From assembly GCA_017470085.1 (NCBI GenBank), contig JAFUFE010000162.1:1-53928 (forward strand): a stretch of DNA of 53,928 bases, given 5' to 3'. Positions 21,560-30,587 of this stretch are shown one piece after another. The DNA comes from Treponema sp. Lineage in GTDB: Bacteria; Spirochaetota; Spirochaetia; Treponematales; Treponemataceae. Under the pieces are notes generated by a model, which saw only the letters and a program-made list of their open reading frames with translations, did no database searches and had not been told where the DNA came from. The translations under genes and the position numbers were made by a program. The stretch's first letter is position 1; every line of letters begins with the position of its first letter.

Positions 21560-23464
21560 CTATTCTTGTACCCGTTTTTTCAACACGCCCAGCATAAGAC
21601 AGTTGATAGCGGCTCCCACCAGCAGTGCCACTAGGTACAGCGGCCAGTTTCCGACCACGGGAAATACAAAGATGCCACCGTGCGGCGCCATAAGCGTACA
21701 TTTGAACAGCATGGACAGCGCGCCGGCCACCGCCGAGCCCACGATACATGACGGCAGTACGCGGGCGGGATCACTGGCCGCATAGGGGATGGCGCCTTCC
21801 GTGATAAACGCGGCACCCATGATGAAGTTCACCGGGCCAGCTTTGCGCTCCTCGGTGGTAAACTTGCGCTTGAAGATAATAGTCGCCGCCGCAATGGCGA
21901 TGGGAGGCACCATGCCACCAATCATGACCGCCGCCATGATGGTGTAGTTTCCCGCTGCGATCTGTGCCGTACCGAACACGTAGGCTGCCTTGTTCACCGG
22001 GCCGCCCATATCCACGGCCATCATACCGCCGAGCACCAGCCCCATGACGACGGCAGACGCGTTGCCCATACCGGCGAGCACGTTGTTCAACCACGTATTT
22101 ATGGCGCCTACGACGGGCTCCACCACAAAGGTCATACCGAGCCCCATAATCAAGATGCCGAAGAGCGGATACAGCAGCACGGGCTTGGTGCCCTCAAGGC
22201 TCTTGGGCAGCCGTGCACAGCATTTTTTAAGCAGCAGCACAGCATAACCGGCTAGAAATCCCGCCACAAGCGCCCCAAGAAAACCGCTCTTGCCGCTCGC
22301 TGCAATAACGCCGCCCACAAAACCGAGCGCAAGCCCCGGCCTGTCTGCAATGCTGAATGCAATAAATCCCGCGAGCACCGGCAGCATAAAGCCGAACGCG
22401 GCACCGCCCGTGTTCTTAAAGAATGCAGCAATCGGCGTGATAGTACCAAAGTCACCGCGTCGGTCAAAGGGCAGGCTGTCCAAATCTACCGCAAAGCCGT
22501 CAATCAGAAAAGCAATAGCTATCAAAATGCCACCGCCCACCACAAACGGCAACATATGGGAAACGCCGTTCATCAGGTGCTTGTACGCGGAATGTCCCGC
22601 GCCGTTCGTGTTTCCGGAATCGGCAGACACTTCGCCCGCGGCAGCACGATAGAGGGGAACGTCCGCCGTGAGCACGCGGCCAACCAGCTCGTCTGCTTTT
22701 CTAATGCCATCTGCAACACGTACCTGTATGACGGGGCGGCCGTTAAAGCGCGCCATAGGCACAGCGATATCCGCCGCTACGATGATACCGTCCGCATGTT
22801 CGATGTCTTCATCAGTTAAGCTGTTTGAGAGCCCTTCCGAACCGTGCGTCTCCACTTTAATCGTAACACCTGCGTGTTCCGCCGCTCTGGTAAGGTTTTC
22901 AGCGGCCATCTTGGTGTGAGCAATCCCGGTGGGACAGCCCGTAACAGCAAGCACGCGCGGAAACTTTGCAGGCGTAGCATCCGTCGGTGCCGCCGCAGCA
23001 GCATTTTTGGCGCTTTCTGCTCGGTCCACCACAGCAAGAAACTCGTCCACCGTTTTTGCGGCAAGCAGGTCGTTCGTAAAACGCCTATCCAGCAACAACA
23101 CAGACAGTGTGCTGAGTACATCCACGTGCACGTTGTCTGTGGTGTCAGGCGCGGCAATCAAGAACAGCACCTTGACGGACTCACCATCAGGAGCGTCATA
23201 ATCCACGCCCGCTAGAAACGTCATGGCAGCAATGCTAGGAGCCGTTACACAGCTACTCTTGCAGTGCGGAATGGCAACGCCTTCACCCACGGCCGTGGTG
23301 CTTTCCTCCTCGCGGGCAAGCACCCCTTTGTGGAACGCGACACGATCAGTAATTGTGCCGCTCTGCACCATAAGCGCCACAACCTGTTCAATGGCATCGG
23401 CCTTGTCTTTTGCAAAAGCGCCCAGACGGATACGCTCCGGTGCCAATACGTCTTTGATTCTCAT
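21560..23464 (-). CDS. fruA: PTS fructose EIIABC permease
   Basis: A 634-residue fructose-specific transporter that phosphorylates fructose to fructose-1-phosphate during import. Domain order is IIA (1-150, active His67 in GVAIPHCKS), a short Ala/Thr linker, IIB (168-270, active Cys177 in VTGCPTGIAHT) and membrane IIC (about 295-634) with HMLPFVVGGGILIA, GGVIAASGKSGFLGA, MGGPVNKAAY, FITEGAIPYAA and MAPHGGIFVF. The start MRIKDVLAPE has an AGGAGG site 5 nt upstream, better than the TTG- or ATG-type options further up. It is 101 nt after fruK. Confidence 0.97.
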   Translation of the reverse strand: MRIKDVLAPERIRLGAFAKDKADAIEQVVALMVQSGTITDRVAFHKGVLAREEESTTAVGEGVAIPHCKSSCVTAPSIAAMTFLAGVDYDAPDGESVKVLFLIAAPDTTDNVHVDVLSTLSVLLLDRRFTNDLLAAKTVDEFLAVVDRAESAKNAAAAAPTDATPAKFPRVLAVTGCPTGIAHTKMAAENLTRAAEHAGVTIKVETHGSEGLSNSLTDEDIEHADGIIVAADIAVPMARFNGRPVIQVRVADGIRKADELVGRVLTADVPLYRAAAGEVSADSGNTNGAGHSAYKHLMNGVSHMLPFVVGGGILIAIAFLIDGFAVDLDSLPFDRRGDFGTITPIAAFFKNTGGAAFGFMLPVLAGFIAFSIADRPGLALGFVGGVIAASGKSGFLGALVAGFLAGYAVLLLKKCCARLPKSLEGTKPVLLYPLFGILIMGLGMTFVVEPVVGAINTWLNNVLAGMGNASAVVMGLVLGGMMAVDMGGPVNKAAYVFGTAQIAAGNYTIMAAVMIGGMVPPIAIAAATIIFKRKFTTEERKAGPVNFIMGAAFITEGAIPYAASDPARVLPSCIVGSAVAGALSMLFKCTLMAPHGGIFVFPVVGNWPLYLVALLVGAAINCLMLGVLKKRVQE

Positions 23465-23565
23465 ATGTCCTCCTCTTTTTCTCAACGGCATCACCGTTCA
23501 CAACATATATGCTCCCTGACAGGCGCTCCGGCGTGCCTGTGCGCCATTCGGGAATATCCCCCGCA

Positions 23566-24483
23566 TTACTCCTCGTCGCCAGTATAAGCCGCAAGGAGTT
23601 CCGCCACTCTATCGCGGGTAGCAAGCTCGGCGGAACAGGCGCTCGCAGTCCCGGCACACAAACCCATGCGCAACCCTTCGCGGTACGATTTATTACCAGC
23701 ATAGCCGGCAATAAATCCCGCTACCATGGAATCCCCTGCACCCACGGAATTCACCAATATTCCTTTTGGCGCCGCACCCTGATACACTCGACCGTCGGCA
23801 GCGGCAAGCACCGCCCCCGCTTCTCCCACAGATACCAGCACATTGCGGGCACCCCTGCGCCGAAGTTCACAGGCATACGGAATCACTGCCGCCCGCGTGG
23901 TCAGTTCCACGCCAAAGATATCTCCCAGCTCGTAATTGTTCGGCTTTACGAGAAACGGATGATACTCGACCGATTTTTTAAGCACGTCGCCCGCAGCGTC
24001 TACGACGAACAGAACGCCATTTTTTTCGAGCCGCGCCATGATATCAGAATAGAACGTTTGGGGCAGCGCCGCAGGAATACTCCCGGCGAGCACCAGCATA
24101 TCGTCCGCATTGAGAACAGCAAGTTTTTTGTACAGCGCTTGAATGTCAGTGTCGGTCACATCGGGACCTTCCCCGTTGATTTCGGTCTCCATTTCGGAAC
24201 GAAGCTTGACGTTTATCCGGGAAACGCCCGCCGCCAGATGAATGAAATCAGTTTCGACGCCCCGTGCCACCAGGCGGGATTCAATCTCGCTCCCGGTAAA
24301 TCCGGCGACAAACCCGAGCGCCCGGTTCGGAACTCCCAGATTCTTCAGCACGATGGACACGTTGATACCTTTCCCACCGGCATTGATGACTTCTTTCCTG
24401 CTCCGGTTGACGACGCCGGTAGCAAACTGCGGCACGTCCACGATGTAGTCAAGCGATGGATTTACGGTAACGGTATAAATCAT
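23566..24483 (-). CDS. fruK: 1-phosphofructokinase
   Basis: A 305-residue PfkB-family kinase that converts fructose-1-phosphate to fructose-1,6-bisphosphate. It shows VNPSLDYIV at the start, the sugar-binding NAGGKGINVS at 34-43, LAGSIPAALP, KPNNYELGDIFG, and the catalytic VGAGDSMVAGF with Asp251. The ATG overlaps the regulator stop as ATGA. Regulator, kinase and permease together form a standard fru operon. Confidence 0.96.
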   Translation of the reverse strand: MIYTVTVNPSLDYIVDVPQFATGVVNRSRKEVINAGGKGINVSIVLKNLGVPNRALGFVAGFTGSEIESRLVARGVETDFIHLAAGVSRINVKLRSEMETEINGEGPDVTDTDIQALYKKLAVLNADDMLVLAGSIPAALPQTFYSDIMARLEKNGVLFVVDAAGDVLKKSVEYHPFLVKPNNYELGDIFGVELTTRAAVIPYACELRRRGARNVLVSVGEAGAVLAAADGRVYQGAAPKGILVNSVGAGDSMVAGFIAGYAGNKSYREGLRMGLCAGTASACSAELATRDRVAELLAAYTGDEE

Positions 24484-25229
24484 GATGCCACATCCACGAT
24501 ATTGGGAAATTTTCTGTATGCGCCGCTTTCAAGACCAGCGGTGATCACCGTAGCGTCAGAGAAAGCTGCAAACGTCACGCAGGAAATCTGCGAGAACTTG
24601 CTCGCGTCACTGAGCACAAATTTCTGCTGCGTGTGTGCCATGGACACCTGCTTGACCAGCGCCTCCTTTATGTCGGGAGTGCTGAACCCCGAATTCGGGC
24701 TGATGCCATTGCATCCCCAGAAACCTTTGGTAAAGTGGTATTTTGCCAGGCTTGCCATCGCCTCTTCCCCAACGACCGCCTCAGTGGGAATCTTAATCTC
24801 ACCACCGAGGATGTACGTCAAAAAACCGCGTTCGGAAAGCCGTCGTGCGTGCGAAAAACCGTTCGTAACGAACACGGCGTTTTTACACGTAATGAAATCT
24901 ATCATCATCTCCGTGGTGGTCCCCGCATCCAGGTATACAAAGTCCTTCGGCTCTATGAGCGCCGCCGCATATCGCGCAATCCGGGACTTTGCTTCGTGGT
25001 GGTGTCCTTTACGCTGTCGTACTGTATCGTCCGTACTCGTAAACACCATCCCTTTGGCGATGGCTCCACCGTACACCTTAACCAACATGCCCTGCGAGTC
25101 AAGCGTCGCAAGATCACGGCGGACAGTAGACTCGGAAGCAGAAAGTTCGTCCGTTAGCTGCTGCACCGTCATGCTGCGCTTTTCCGCCACCAGCGAAAGA
25201 ATTTTCATGTGTCGCTCTTTTGCAAACAT
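24480..25229 (-). CDS. fruR: DeoR-family regulator of the fru operon
   Basis: A 249-residue regulator. An N-terminal HTH is clear (ERHMKILSLVAEKRSMTVQQ, then LSASESTVRRDLATLDSQG), followed by the DeoR sugar-phosphate domain with YLDAGTTTEMM, FVTNGF and WGCNGISPNSGFSTPD. It probably represses its own operon and responds to fructose-1-phosphate. A GGAG site precedes the ATG. It is the first gene of the operon, about 370 nt after the predicted transcription start. Direct TCAAA repeats 10 bp apart overlap the promoter and fit DeoR-type operators. Confidence 0.93.
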   Translation of the reverse strand: MFAKERHMKILSLVAEKRSMTVQQLTDELSASESTVRRDLATLDSQGMLVKVYGGAIAKGMVFTSTDDTVRQRKGHHHEAKSRIARYAAALIEPKDFVYLDAGTTTEMMIDFITCKNAVFVTNGFSHARRLSERGFLTYILGGEIKIPTEAVVGEEAMASLAKYHFTKGFWGCNGISPNSGFSTPDIKEALVKQVSMAHTQQKFVLSDASKFSQISCVTFAAFSDATVITAGLESGAYRKFPNIVDVAS

Positions 25230-25454
25230 AGTTCTCCGTAAGATTCAACAGCGCGCACAACAGCAGTTGTACGAGCCGTTGAATCGGTGCGCCTGTCGCG
25301 CGTTTGATAGGCCGTGTGTTTTTGAAAGAAAACTCACCGTAAAAACACATCGACACTCTTGTGTGCAGCCTTGTTGACGCACGATTAGACGACTATCGCT
25401 CACTGTCCATTCAATTACGAAAAACCGAAACGTGCGCGACAGCTGTCTCTTGTT

Positions 25455-25602
25455 GCTCCTTAAAATTGCACAAGCGAACAAATTTCAATTTGCGAGCGCG
25501 TGCAGGTGGTGCGCACACGCACACACGTGAGTGAGCGAGTTTTCTTAATGAAAACTCGTAGTTCAAAATGCCGCGCCATTTCAGCGGCGTTTTGAAACGT
25601 TC
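25455..25602 (-). repeat. Multi-hairpin repeat, copy 4, in the fru operon leader
   Basis: Read on the minus strand the order is A-B-C-D. A: CAAAACGCCGC / GCGGCATTTTG (25564-25594). B: CGAGTTTTC / GAAAACTCG (25536-25558) with a 5-nt loop. C is weaker (GTGCGC-rich, 25508-25530). D is diverged in sequence, but a CAAATT-TC-AATTTG hairpin (25479-25492) takes the place of TGAAAC/GTTTCA and is followed by the same TTTTAAGGA-type end. The rest of 25230-25454 shows nothing that I can name. Confidence 0.8.
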
Positions 25603-25606
25603 TTTC

Positions 25607-25640
25607 AGTATACACCAAAATCGGTCAAAGTCAATCAAAA
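25607..25640 (-). promoter_or_regulatory. fru operon promoter and DeoR-type operator
   Basis: On the minus strand: TTGACT at 25629-25634, 16-bp spacer, TATACT at 25607-25612; start expected near 25600. TCAAAG (25625-25630) and TCAAAA (25635-25640) on the plus strand are direct repeats one helical turn apart across the -35, the arrangement of DeoR-family sugar operators. From 25641 to 25955 I see AT-rich DNA and then GC-rich DNA without a supportable gene. Confidence 0.72.
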
Positions 25641-25955
25641 TAATTCACAAAATACGCTATTTTTCGCAATATTTACGCAAAATTATTCACAATCAGTCAT
25701 ACATGAGGATACAGCGCACAAAAAAGGTATGTTGGCATCAGAAACAACTGATTCAAGAGTACAATCATCCTACAACTGATAACAGAAAACGCAAAAAAGG
25801 CGCGCCACCGGCACGATTGATGCCGCACGGCGGCTGTAGGCCCGCGCGCACAAGCCAGTATGCGCCGCACCAATATGTGCACTGTACCGAGAACGGAACG
25901 CCCCGCAAGCGGTGAATGTACCGAGTGCCGCGGGCAAGAATGCGTATGAGACGAA

Positions 25956-28900
25956 TTACACCCGCCGTACGGCGAGCAGCGTTAAGTCATCGAGCTGTTC
26001 ATCTTCACGCACGTTTGTGTATTCCACATAGTTCTGCTCGTTCGGAAGCTCATTCTGCGCGCTGCAATAGTAGTCGTAGCGATTGAAGTGTGCACGCAAA
26101 AACGCATCGATCCGTTTGTCCACGCGCACGGTATCGAACGGTGTTACGTCAGGCGCCTTATAGAGGCGGAACACTTTTTCTACCGACGCAAGCGCGATGA
26201 TAGCTTCCTCTATGGTGCCCGCACACGTTGAAAAATCGAACCGCAGCATTTCATCGGGCTCCGGATTATGCGCCTTTTCGAGCATATACTCGCGACGATT
26301 GAACACCGCTTCTATGATGTTCTGTACGCGCTCTGCCTCAAGCTGTTCGGACTCTTCTCCCACTTTGTGATTTCCGTGCTGCGCTCCGTCCGCGAGCCCC
26401 GGCTCGGCGCATTTCATAACGGCAAAGTACTGATCGCGGAAACGACGCGTTGCTTCTTCAATACCGTCGGTGTATAAAAACAGCACGTCACCACGGCGAA
26501 TATTTATTTTTTCAACTTTAAATCCCCCCCGCATGTCAACCATGAATGACGGCAACGGCCCTGCAGCCGGCGTTTCAGGCAGGGTCAGCACCCGCTGCAT
26601 ATGTTTTGCTCCATCGTATATGTGCACGATATTATCTCCCGCATTGCACAGATAGGTGTCGCCATTCGTCGAATCAAACAGACAGACAATAATCGTTGCA
26701 AACTTGCCTTTGAGGCCGAGCGATTCGATGAAATCATTTATCTGCATCACGAGCTCGTTGATGCGCGTACCGTTCTGTGCATATGTCCACGATTCGAAAT
26801 ATTTTCGGAACAGCGTGGCTACAATCGTCATGATGAGCGCAGCCGGAACGCCGTGACCCGATGCATCGCATTTGATGATGACATACCATCGGTCATCGAG
26901 TTTTTTATAGTCAAAGTAGTCCCCAGAAACCCCCGACGCCCCTTCATAGTAGCCGAAACATTCGATGGTAGTCTCTCTGAGCGCCGCGATGGTTTCTTTG
27001 CCGTGCGCGCCGGACTCAAGTGGGAGAAACGTTTGTTGGACGATTTTTCCGTCCATGAGCAATTTTTCATCAAGCGCCGCTTTTACCAGACCGCGCGTCA
27101 TTTCATTGACCGTTTCACCAAGCCGGCCGATTTCATCGCGGCTTTTTATGATGATGTCCTTACCGGCAAGTTTTTCCTTGTTGCGCGTTTGACCTATCTG
27201 TGCAACGTGTGCGGCGAGTTGCCTGATCGGACGAATGATGAGCGTTGCCAGAAAAAACGAACCGAGCGCACCGATAGCCACTGCCACGAGTGCGATAATT
27301 ACAGCGACGAGTATAATTGAGTTCCGCGCCGCAGACACATCCCCGATGAGCGTTTCCGTCGATACTTGTATAAAGATAATGCCGCGCACATATTCCTGAG
27401 ACGCGCCTTGCCGGTAGATGACGGGGCGATAGAACAAGTATTCCGTGGTCGAACGATCGAGCTTGCCGCTGTTGAACTGCGGATAGGAGCCGCTTCCGTT
27501 TACCGAAAGTTCCGCCATCGCTGTATTAAAGCGATCTGTCAGCTGTGTGGTAATCTCCGCGATTTCTTCCCGGCGGGCAACGGAACGCGCATCGGTATTC
27601 ACGGCAAGACGCACGCCTTCCGCGTTGAGCTCTGCGATGTTTGCCGCGATGTCGCCGCCAATGCTGACCGCCGCGGCATTCAATTCAGCCATCCTGCCAG
27701 CAATCGCAATGACAGTATCATCGGTAACAGCAGAACGACCGAGCGAAAGTTCTGCGGTATCCACTTTTTCCGCTATCGCCGTGTCATTCGACGCCCACAC
27801 GTACGTCAGCCCGGTATTTCTGCCGTCAGAAGAAAATCCAGTTATCGTTACAAACTCAGACTCAACGAGCGCTGACGACTGATTCGGCAGATAGCTCAAT
27901 TCAAGGACGTTCTGCGTCGGCATATAGGCACGCACGCCGGATGCCAGGCTTTCAAGCAATACCTGCACGCGCTGTTCCAAACTTTCAGAGAGCGTGCGTT
28001 CCTGCGTCTGCGTCATATTGTATCCGAGCGGCACGGAGACAAGCACAACAATCATCACTACGAGGAGTGTCGTAAATCCGACGAGTTTGAATTTCAAGCT
28101 TCCCCCCCGCTGTTTGAGGGCAACCGCTTTTTGTTTTTTATCTTGTAACATAGCAACTCCTGTAATCAATGCCTGTACTTCAGTGCGCGCCGCATAGGCG
28201 TCGCGTGTTGTCTGCACAATACCGCGCATTGCAGCAACCATACCGATGACTGCAAGCGCACAGACCGCCCACAAGAGAACCACTCCAGCCTCTATCTGCC
28301 AGCGGCGCTGTTCGCTGTGTATCGTCCACGACGGGACATACCGGTACTGCTGCTCAAGTTTTACCGTACCGCTCTCTTCGATTGAAAAAAGTGGAGCGCT
28401 CATATACAGTCCGCGGTCAGGATGTACAAGACCGATACGGTACGTTCCGCGCGGTATATCGCGGCCGAGACGGATATCAACGATGCGGTTGTCAGAGAGC
28501 ACGCGAAACTGTCCGGCATCGCGAGTTAGCGTCATGTCATAGGGAGCAGTCCCGTCGCTATCAATGTACACGGTACTGACAGTTCCGTCATAGGTGAATC
28601 CCCCCCCAGTAACCGAAAGCGTTACATCGCCAAACAGGTTTACCTCTTTCCCCACCGTAGCAATAAAAGTAACAGGCGCATACTTATTCAGCACCAGCAC
28701 TGTCGTTGTCGCTTGACCGATGTTGCCGACGGTGTCAACCGCAGCAACGGAAAATACGTAGAGACCGTTCCGCCGGTTTTCATAGGAGACGCTCCGGGCA
28801 GTGGACAAAATTCGTGCCGGTGGCCGTTCCACATGCGCACCGGCGTCTGCATGAGCGGCATGCAGTTCAGCAAGAACCGCGCTAACGGCTTCATCAGAAA

Positions 28901-30587
28901 GCGCAATCGGATGGCGAGCGGTTTCCGTAATGCGACCGTCGAGTGGCGCGATGTATTCTAGATTCCACGTGTAGCCGGCAACATCATCGTCAGCTTCGTC
29001 CGGCTGCCATGAAACAGAGAACGTATTCGACAACAAAAAACCGAAACGATCCGTCTGTAGCGGCATGAGTACCGGCGCATGAGGGGGGGACAAATCGCGA
29101 TAGTAGACTATCGTTACCGGTGACGACCAGTTTCCGGCATAATCGAGCGCACGCGCCCGAAAATACCACGCTCCTTCTGCTGAAGCATCAAGTGACATCG
29201 TCGTATCCTGCGGCAGATTCATCAGCTCTTCGAGCGGAACAGCGGATTCATCCTGCGTCCATACCCATGACAATCCCGCTATCCCCGATGAATCGCCCGG
29301 CAGCTGCACCCGAAGGCGTACCCGCTCGGCAGCGGCGCGACGCCCTTCCGTAAACGAAAGCGCCCGTATGGTCGGCGGAAGGACGCTCGTATCGGGGCGC
29401 AACCAATAGATTGTAGACAGCGAGGGGGCGTTTTCTTGCCATACAAAGGAGAGCGTTGCGCCACCGTTCAGTAAAAGCGGAGCGCCAAAAAGAGCGGCAC
29501 GGCGACCGTTTGAAAGCCGCGCGGTCTCCCACAGAGAGCCGTGTTTCTGCGCCATATACACGGTCTCCACGCCAGTGCGCGTATCGAACCACACCACTGA
29601 AAGCGTTCCCTGATACGTAAACACGACCGCGCGGTTCGCGATGCCGCGTTCGCTGAGCATTTCAACAGACCCCGGCACAATCCCAGTGTGCGACAGCCGT
29701 GCCACAGCGATTGCAGAATTTTCTGACGCATAATAACTGCGCTCCCACGCGAGATACAATTCACCGTCAAACAGCGCAAGATACGGCTGCTGATTATTAT
29801 AGCTCGCAAAAGTACGAGTATCTCCCGCGACCAAGGATGTTTCATCCGTCAAAAGCACTGGCGCCGTCCATGATGCGCCATTATTGGTTGACCGCGTTGC
29901 ATACAGTTGGTAGGACAAACGATTTTCACTTTGATAATGCGCCTGAAACACGACGATGTCTGCATCGTGTGCAGTAACAAGGACCGGTACAAACGGATTG
30001 GGCATACCGTTCGACGGCTCAAAGATTTTAAAAGTTGACCAGGATATGCCATTCGCAGATGAAGCAGTATACAGTGAAAAACGTTCATTCTGTCCGAGCG
30101 AAGAAAACAGCCGGAAACCACCGTTCCGAGCGGCATAGATACGGGGAGCAACGGGCGGCTCTTCTTGTTCCGGCAGTTCAACAGCCTGAAATGAATGGCC
30201 GCCATCGTTTGAAACGAATATCGTAATCCGGTACGTGTCAGTCAGCACTGCCGCTGCTAACGTCCCGGTAGATGAACAGGCGACTGAATAGACATCGGGC
30301 ACCTCGCCTGAATATGAAAACGGTCCGGCAAACCTGCTGTTCGTTTTCCACGTGCCGTCCTCATCTTCATAATACACAGAAAGCCACAGTCGCTGTGCGC
30401 GCGCGTCGATATCCTGCCAGAAAATATATGACGTGTTCCCATCCGTCACGGAACGCGGAAAACGCGCATCCGTCTGCGTAATGCGTTCCGGCGATTCCCA
30501 ATAAAACTCTGAGGAGATGCCACCTTGTGCGCATACCGAAACAACACCCGCAAAAAAAATAAGTGCTCGCACTAAAAATCGTTTCAT
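25956..30587 (-). CDS. Membrane SpoIIE-type (PP2C) phosphatase with large periplasmic sensor
   Basis: A 1543-residue signalling protein. A signal peptide (MKRFLVRALIFFAGVVSVCA) leads to a sialidase/BNR-like beta-propeller (FVSNDGGHSF, STNNGASWTAPVLL; about 30-400) and Ig or fibronectin-like domains (to about 760). Membrane helices lie near 768-790, 835-857 and 1086-1110, with a Cache-like sensor between the last two, then HAMP (IIRPIRQLAAHVAQIG) and a C-terminal PP2C domain with GVSGDYFDYKKL, CDASGHGVPAAL, NAGDN and FLYTDGIEEA. Such phosphatases usually act on anti-anti-sigma proteins, so it probably links a periplasmic cue to transcription. ATG overlaps the upstream stop (TAATG). Confidence 0.88.
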   Translation of the reverse strand: MKRFLVRALIFFAGVVSVCAQGGISSEFYWESPERITQTDARFPRSVTDGNTSYIFWQDIDARAQRLWLSVYYEDEDGTWKTNSRFAGPFSYSGEVPDVYSVACSSTGTLAAAVLTDTYRITIFVSNDGGHSFQAVELPEQEEPPVAPRIYAARNGGFRLFSSLGQNERFSLYTASSANGISWSTFKIFEPSNGMPNPFVPVLVTAHDADIVVFQAHYQSENRLSYQLYATRSTNNGASWTAPVLLTDETSLVAGDTRTFASYNNQQPYLALFDGELYLAWERSYYASENSAIAVARLSHTGIVPGSVEMLSERGIANRAVVFTYQGTLSVVWFDTRTGVETVYMAQKHGSLWETARLSNGRRAALFGAPLLLNGGATLSFVWQENAPSLSTIYWLRPDTSVLPPTIRALSFTEGRRAAAERVRLRVQLPGDSSGIAGLSWVWTQDESAVPLEELMNLPQDTTMSLDASAEGAWYFRARALDYAGNWSSPVTIVYYRDLSPPHAPVLMPLQTDRFGFLLSNTFSVSWQPDEADDDVAGYTWNLEYIAPLDGRITETARHPIALSDEAVSAVLAELHAAHADAGAHVERPPARILSTARSVSYENRRNGLYVFSVAAVDTVGNIGQATTTVLVLNKYAPVTFIATVGKEVNLFGDVTLSVTGGGFTYDGTVSTVYIDSDGTAPYDMTLTRDAGQFRVLSDNRIVDIRLGRDIPRGTYRIGLVHPDRGLYMSAPLFSIEESGTVKLEQQYRYVPSWTIHSEQRRWQIEAGVVLLWAVCALAVIGMVAAMRGIVQTTRDAYAARTEVQALITGVAMLQDKKQKAVALKQRGGSLKFKLVGFTTLLVVMIVVLVSVPLGYNMTQTQERTLSESLEQRVQVLLESLASGVRAYMPTQNVLELSYLPNQSSALVESEFVTITGFSSDGRNTGLTYVWASNDTAIAEKVDTAELSLGRSAVTDDTVIAIAGRMAELNAAAVSIGGDIAANIAELNAEGVRLAVNTDARSVARREEIAEITTQLTDRFNTAMAELSVNGSGSYPQFNSGKLDRSTTEYLFYRPVIYRQGASQEYVRGIIFIQVSTETLIGDVSAARNSIILVAVIIALVAVAIGALGSFFLATLIIRPIRQLAAHVAQIGQTRNKEKLAGKDIIIKSRDEIGRLGETVNEMTRGLVKAALDEKLLMDGKIVQQTFLPLESGAHGKETIAALRETTIECFGYYEGASGVSGDYFDYKKLDDRWYVIIKCDASGHGVPAALIMTIVATLFRKYFESWTYAQNGTRINELVMQINDFIESLGLKGKFATIIVCLFDSTNGDTYLCNAGDNIVHIYDGAKHMQRVLTLPETPAAGPLPSFMVDMRGGFKVEKINIRRGDVLFLYTDGIEEATRRFRDQYFAVMKCAEPGLADGAQHGNHKVGEESEQLEAERVQNIIEAVFNRREYMLEKAHNPEPDEMLRFDFSTCAGTIEEAIIALASVEKVFRLYKAPDVTPFDTVRVDKRIDAFLRAHFNRYDYYCSAQNELPNEQNYVEYTNVREDEQLDDLTLLAVRRV

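Noticed and set aside
23509-25377. A 622-codon open frame on the plus strand
   Set aside because: It lies antisense to fruK and the DeoR regulator, both with clear family motifs and ribosome sites; its translation has no recognisable domain, and the frame is kept open by the codon bias of the real genes.
18788-25602. Multi-hairpin repeats considered as simple rho-independent terminators
   Set aside because: Most hairpins lack a following T-run, copies occur upstream as well as downstream of genes, and several hairpins of fixed order recur. Only hairpin A of copy 2 is terminator-like.
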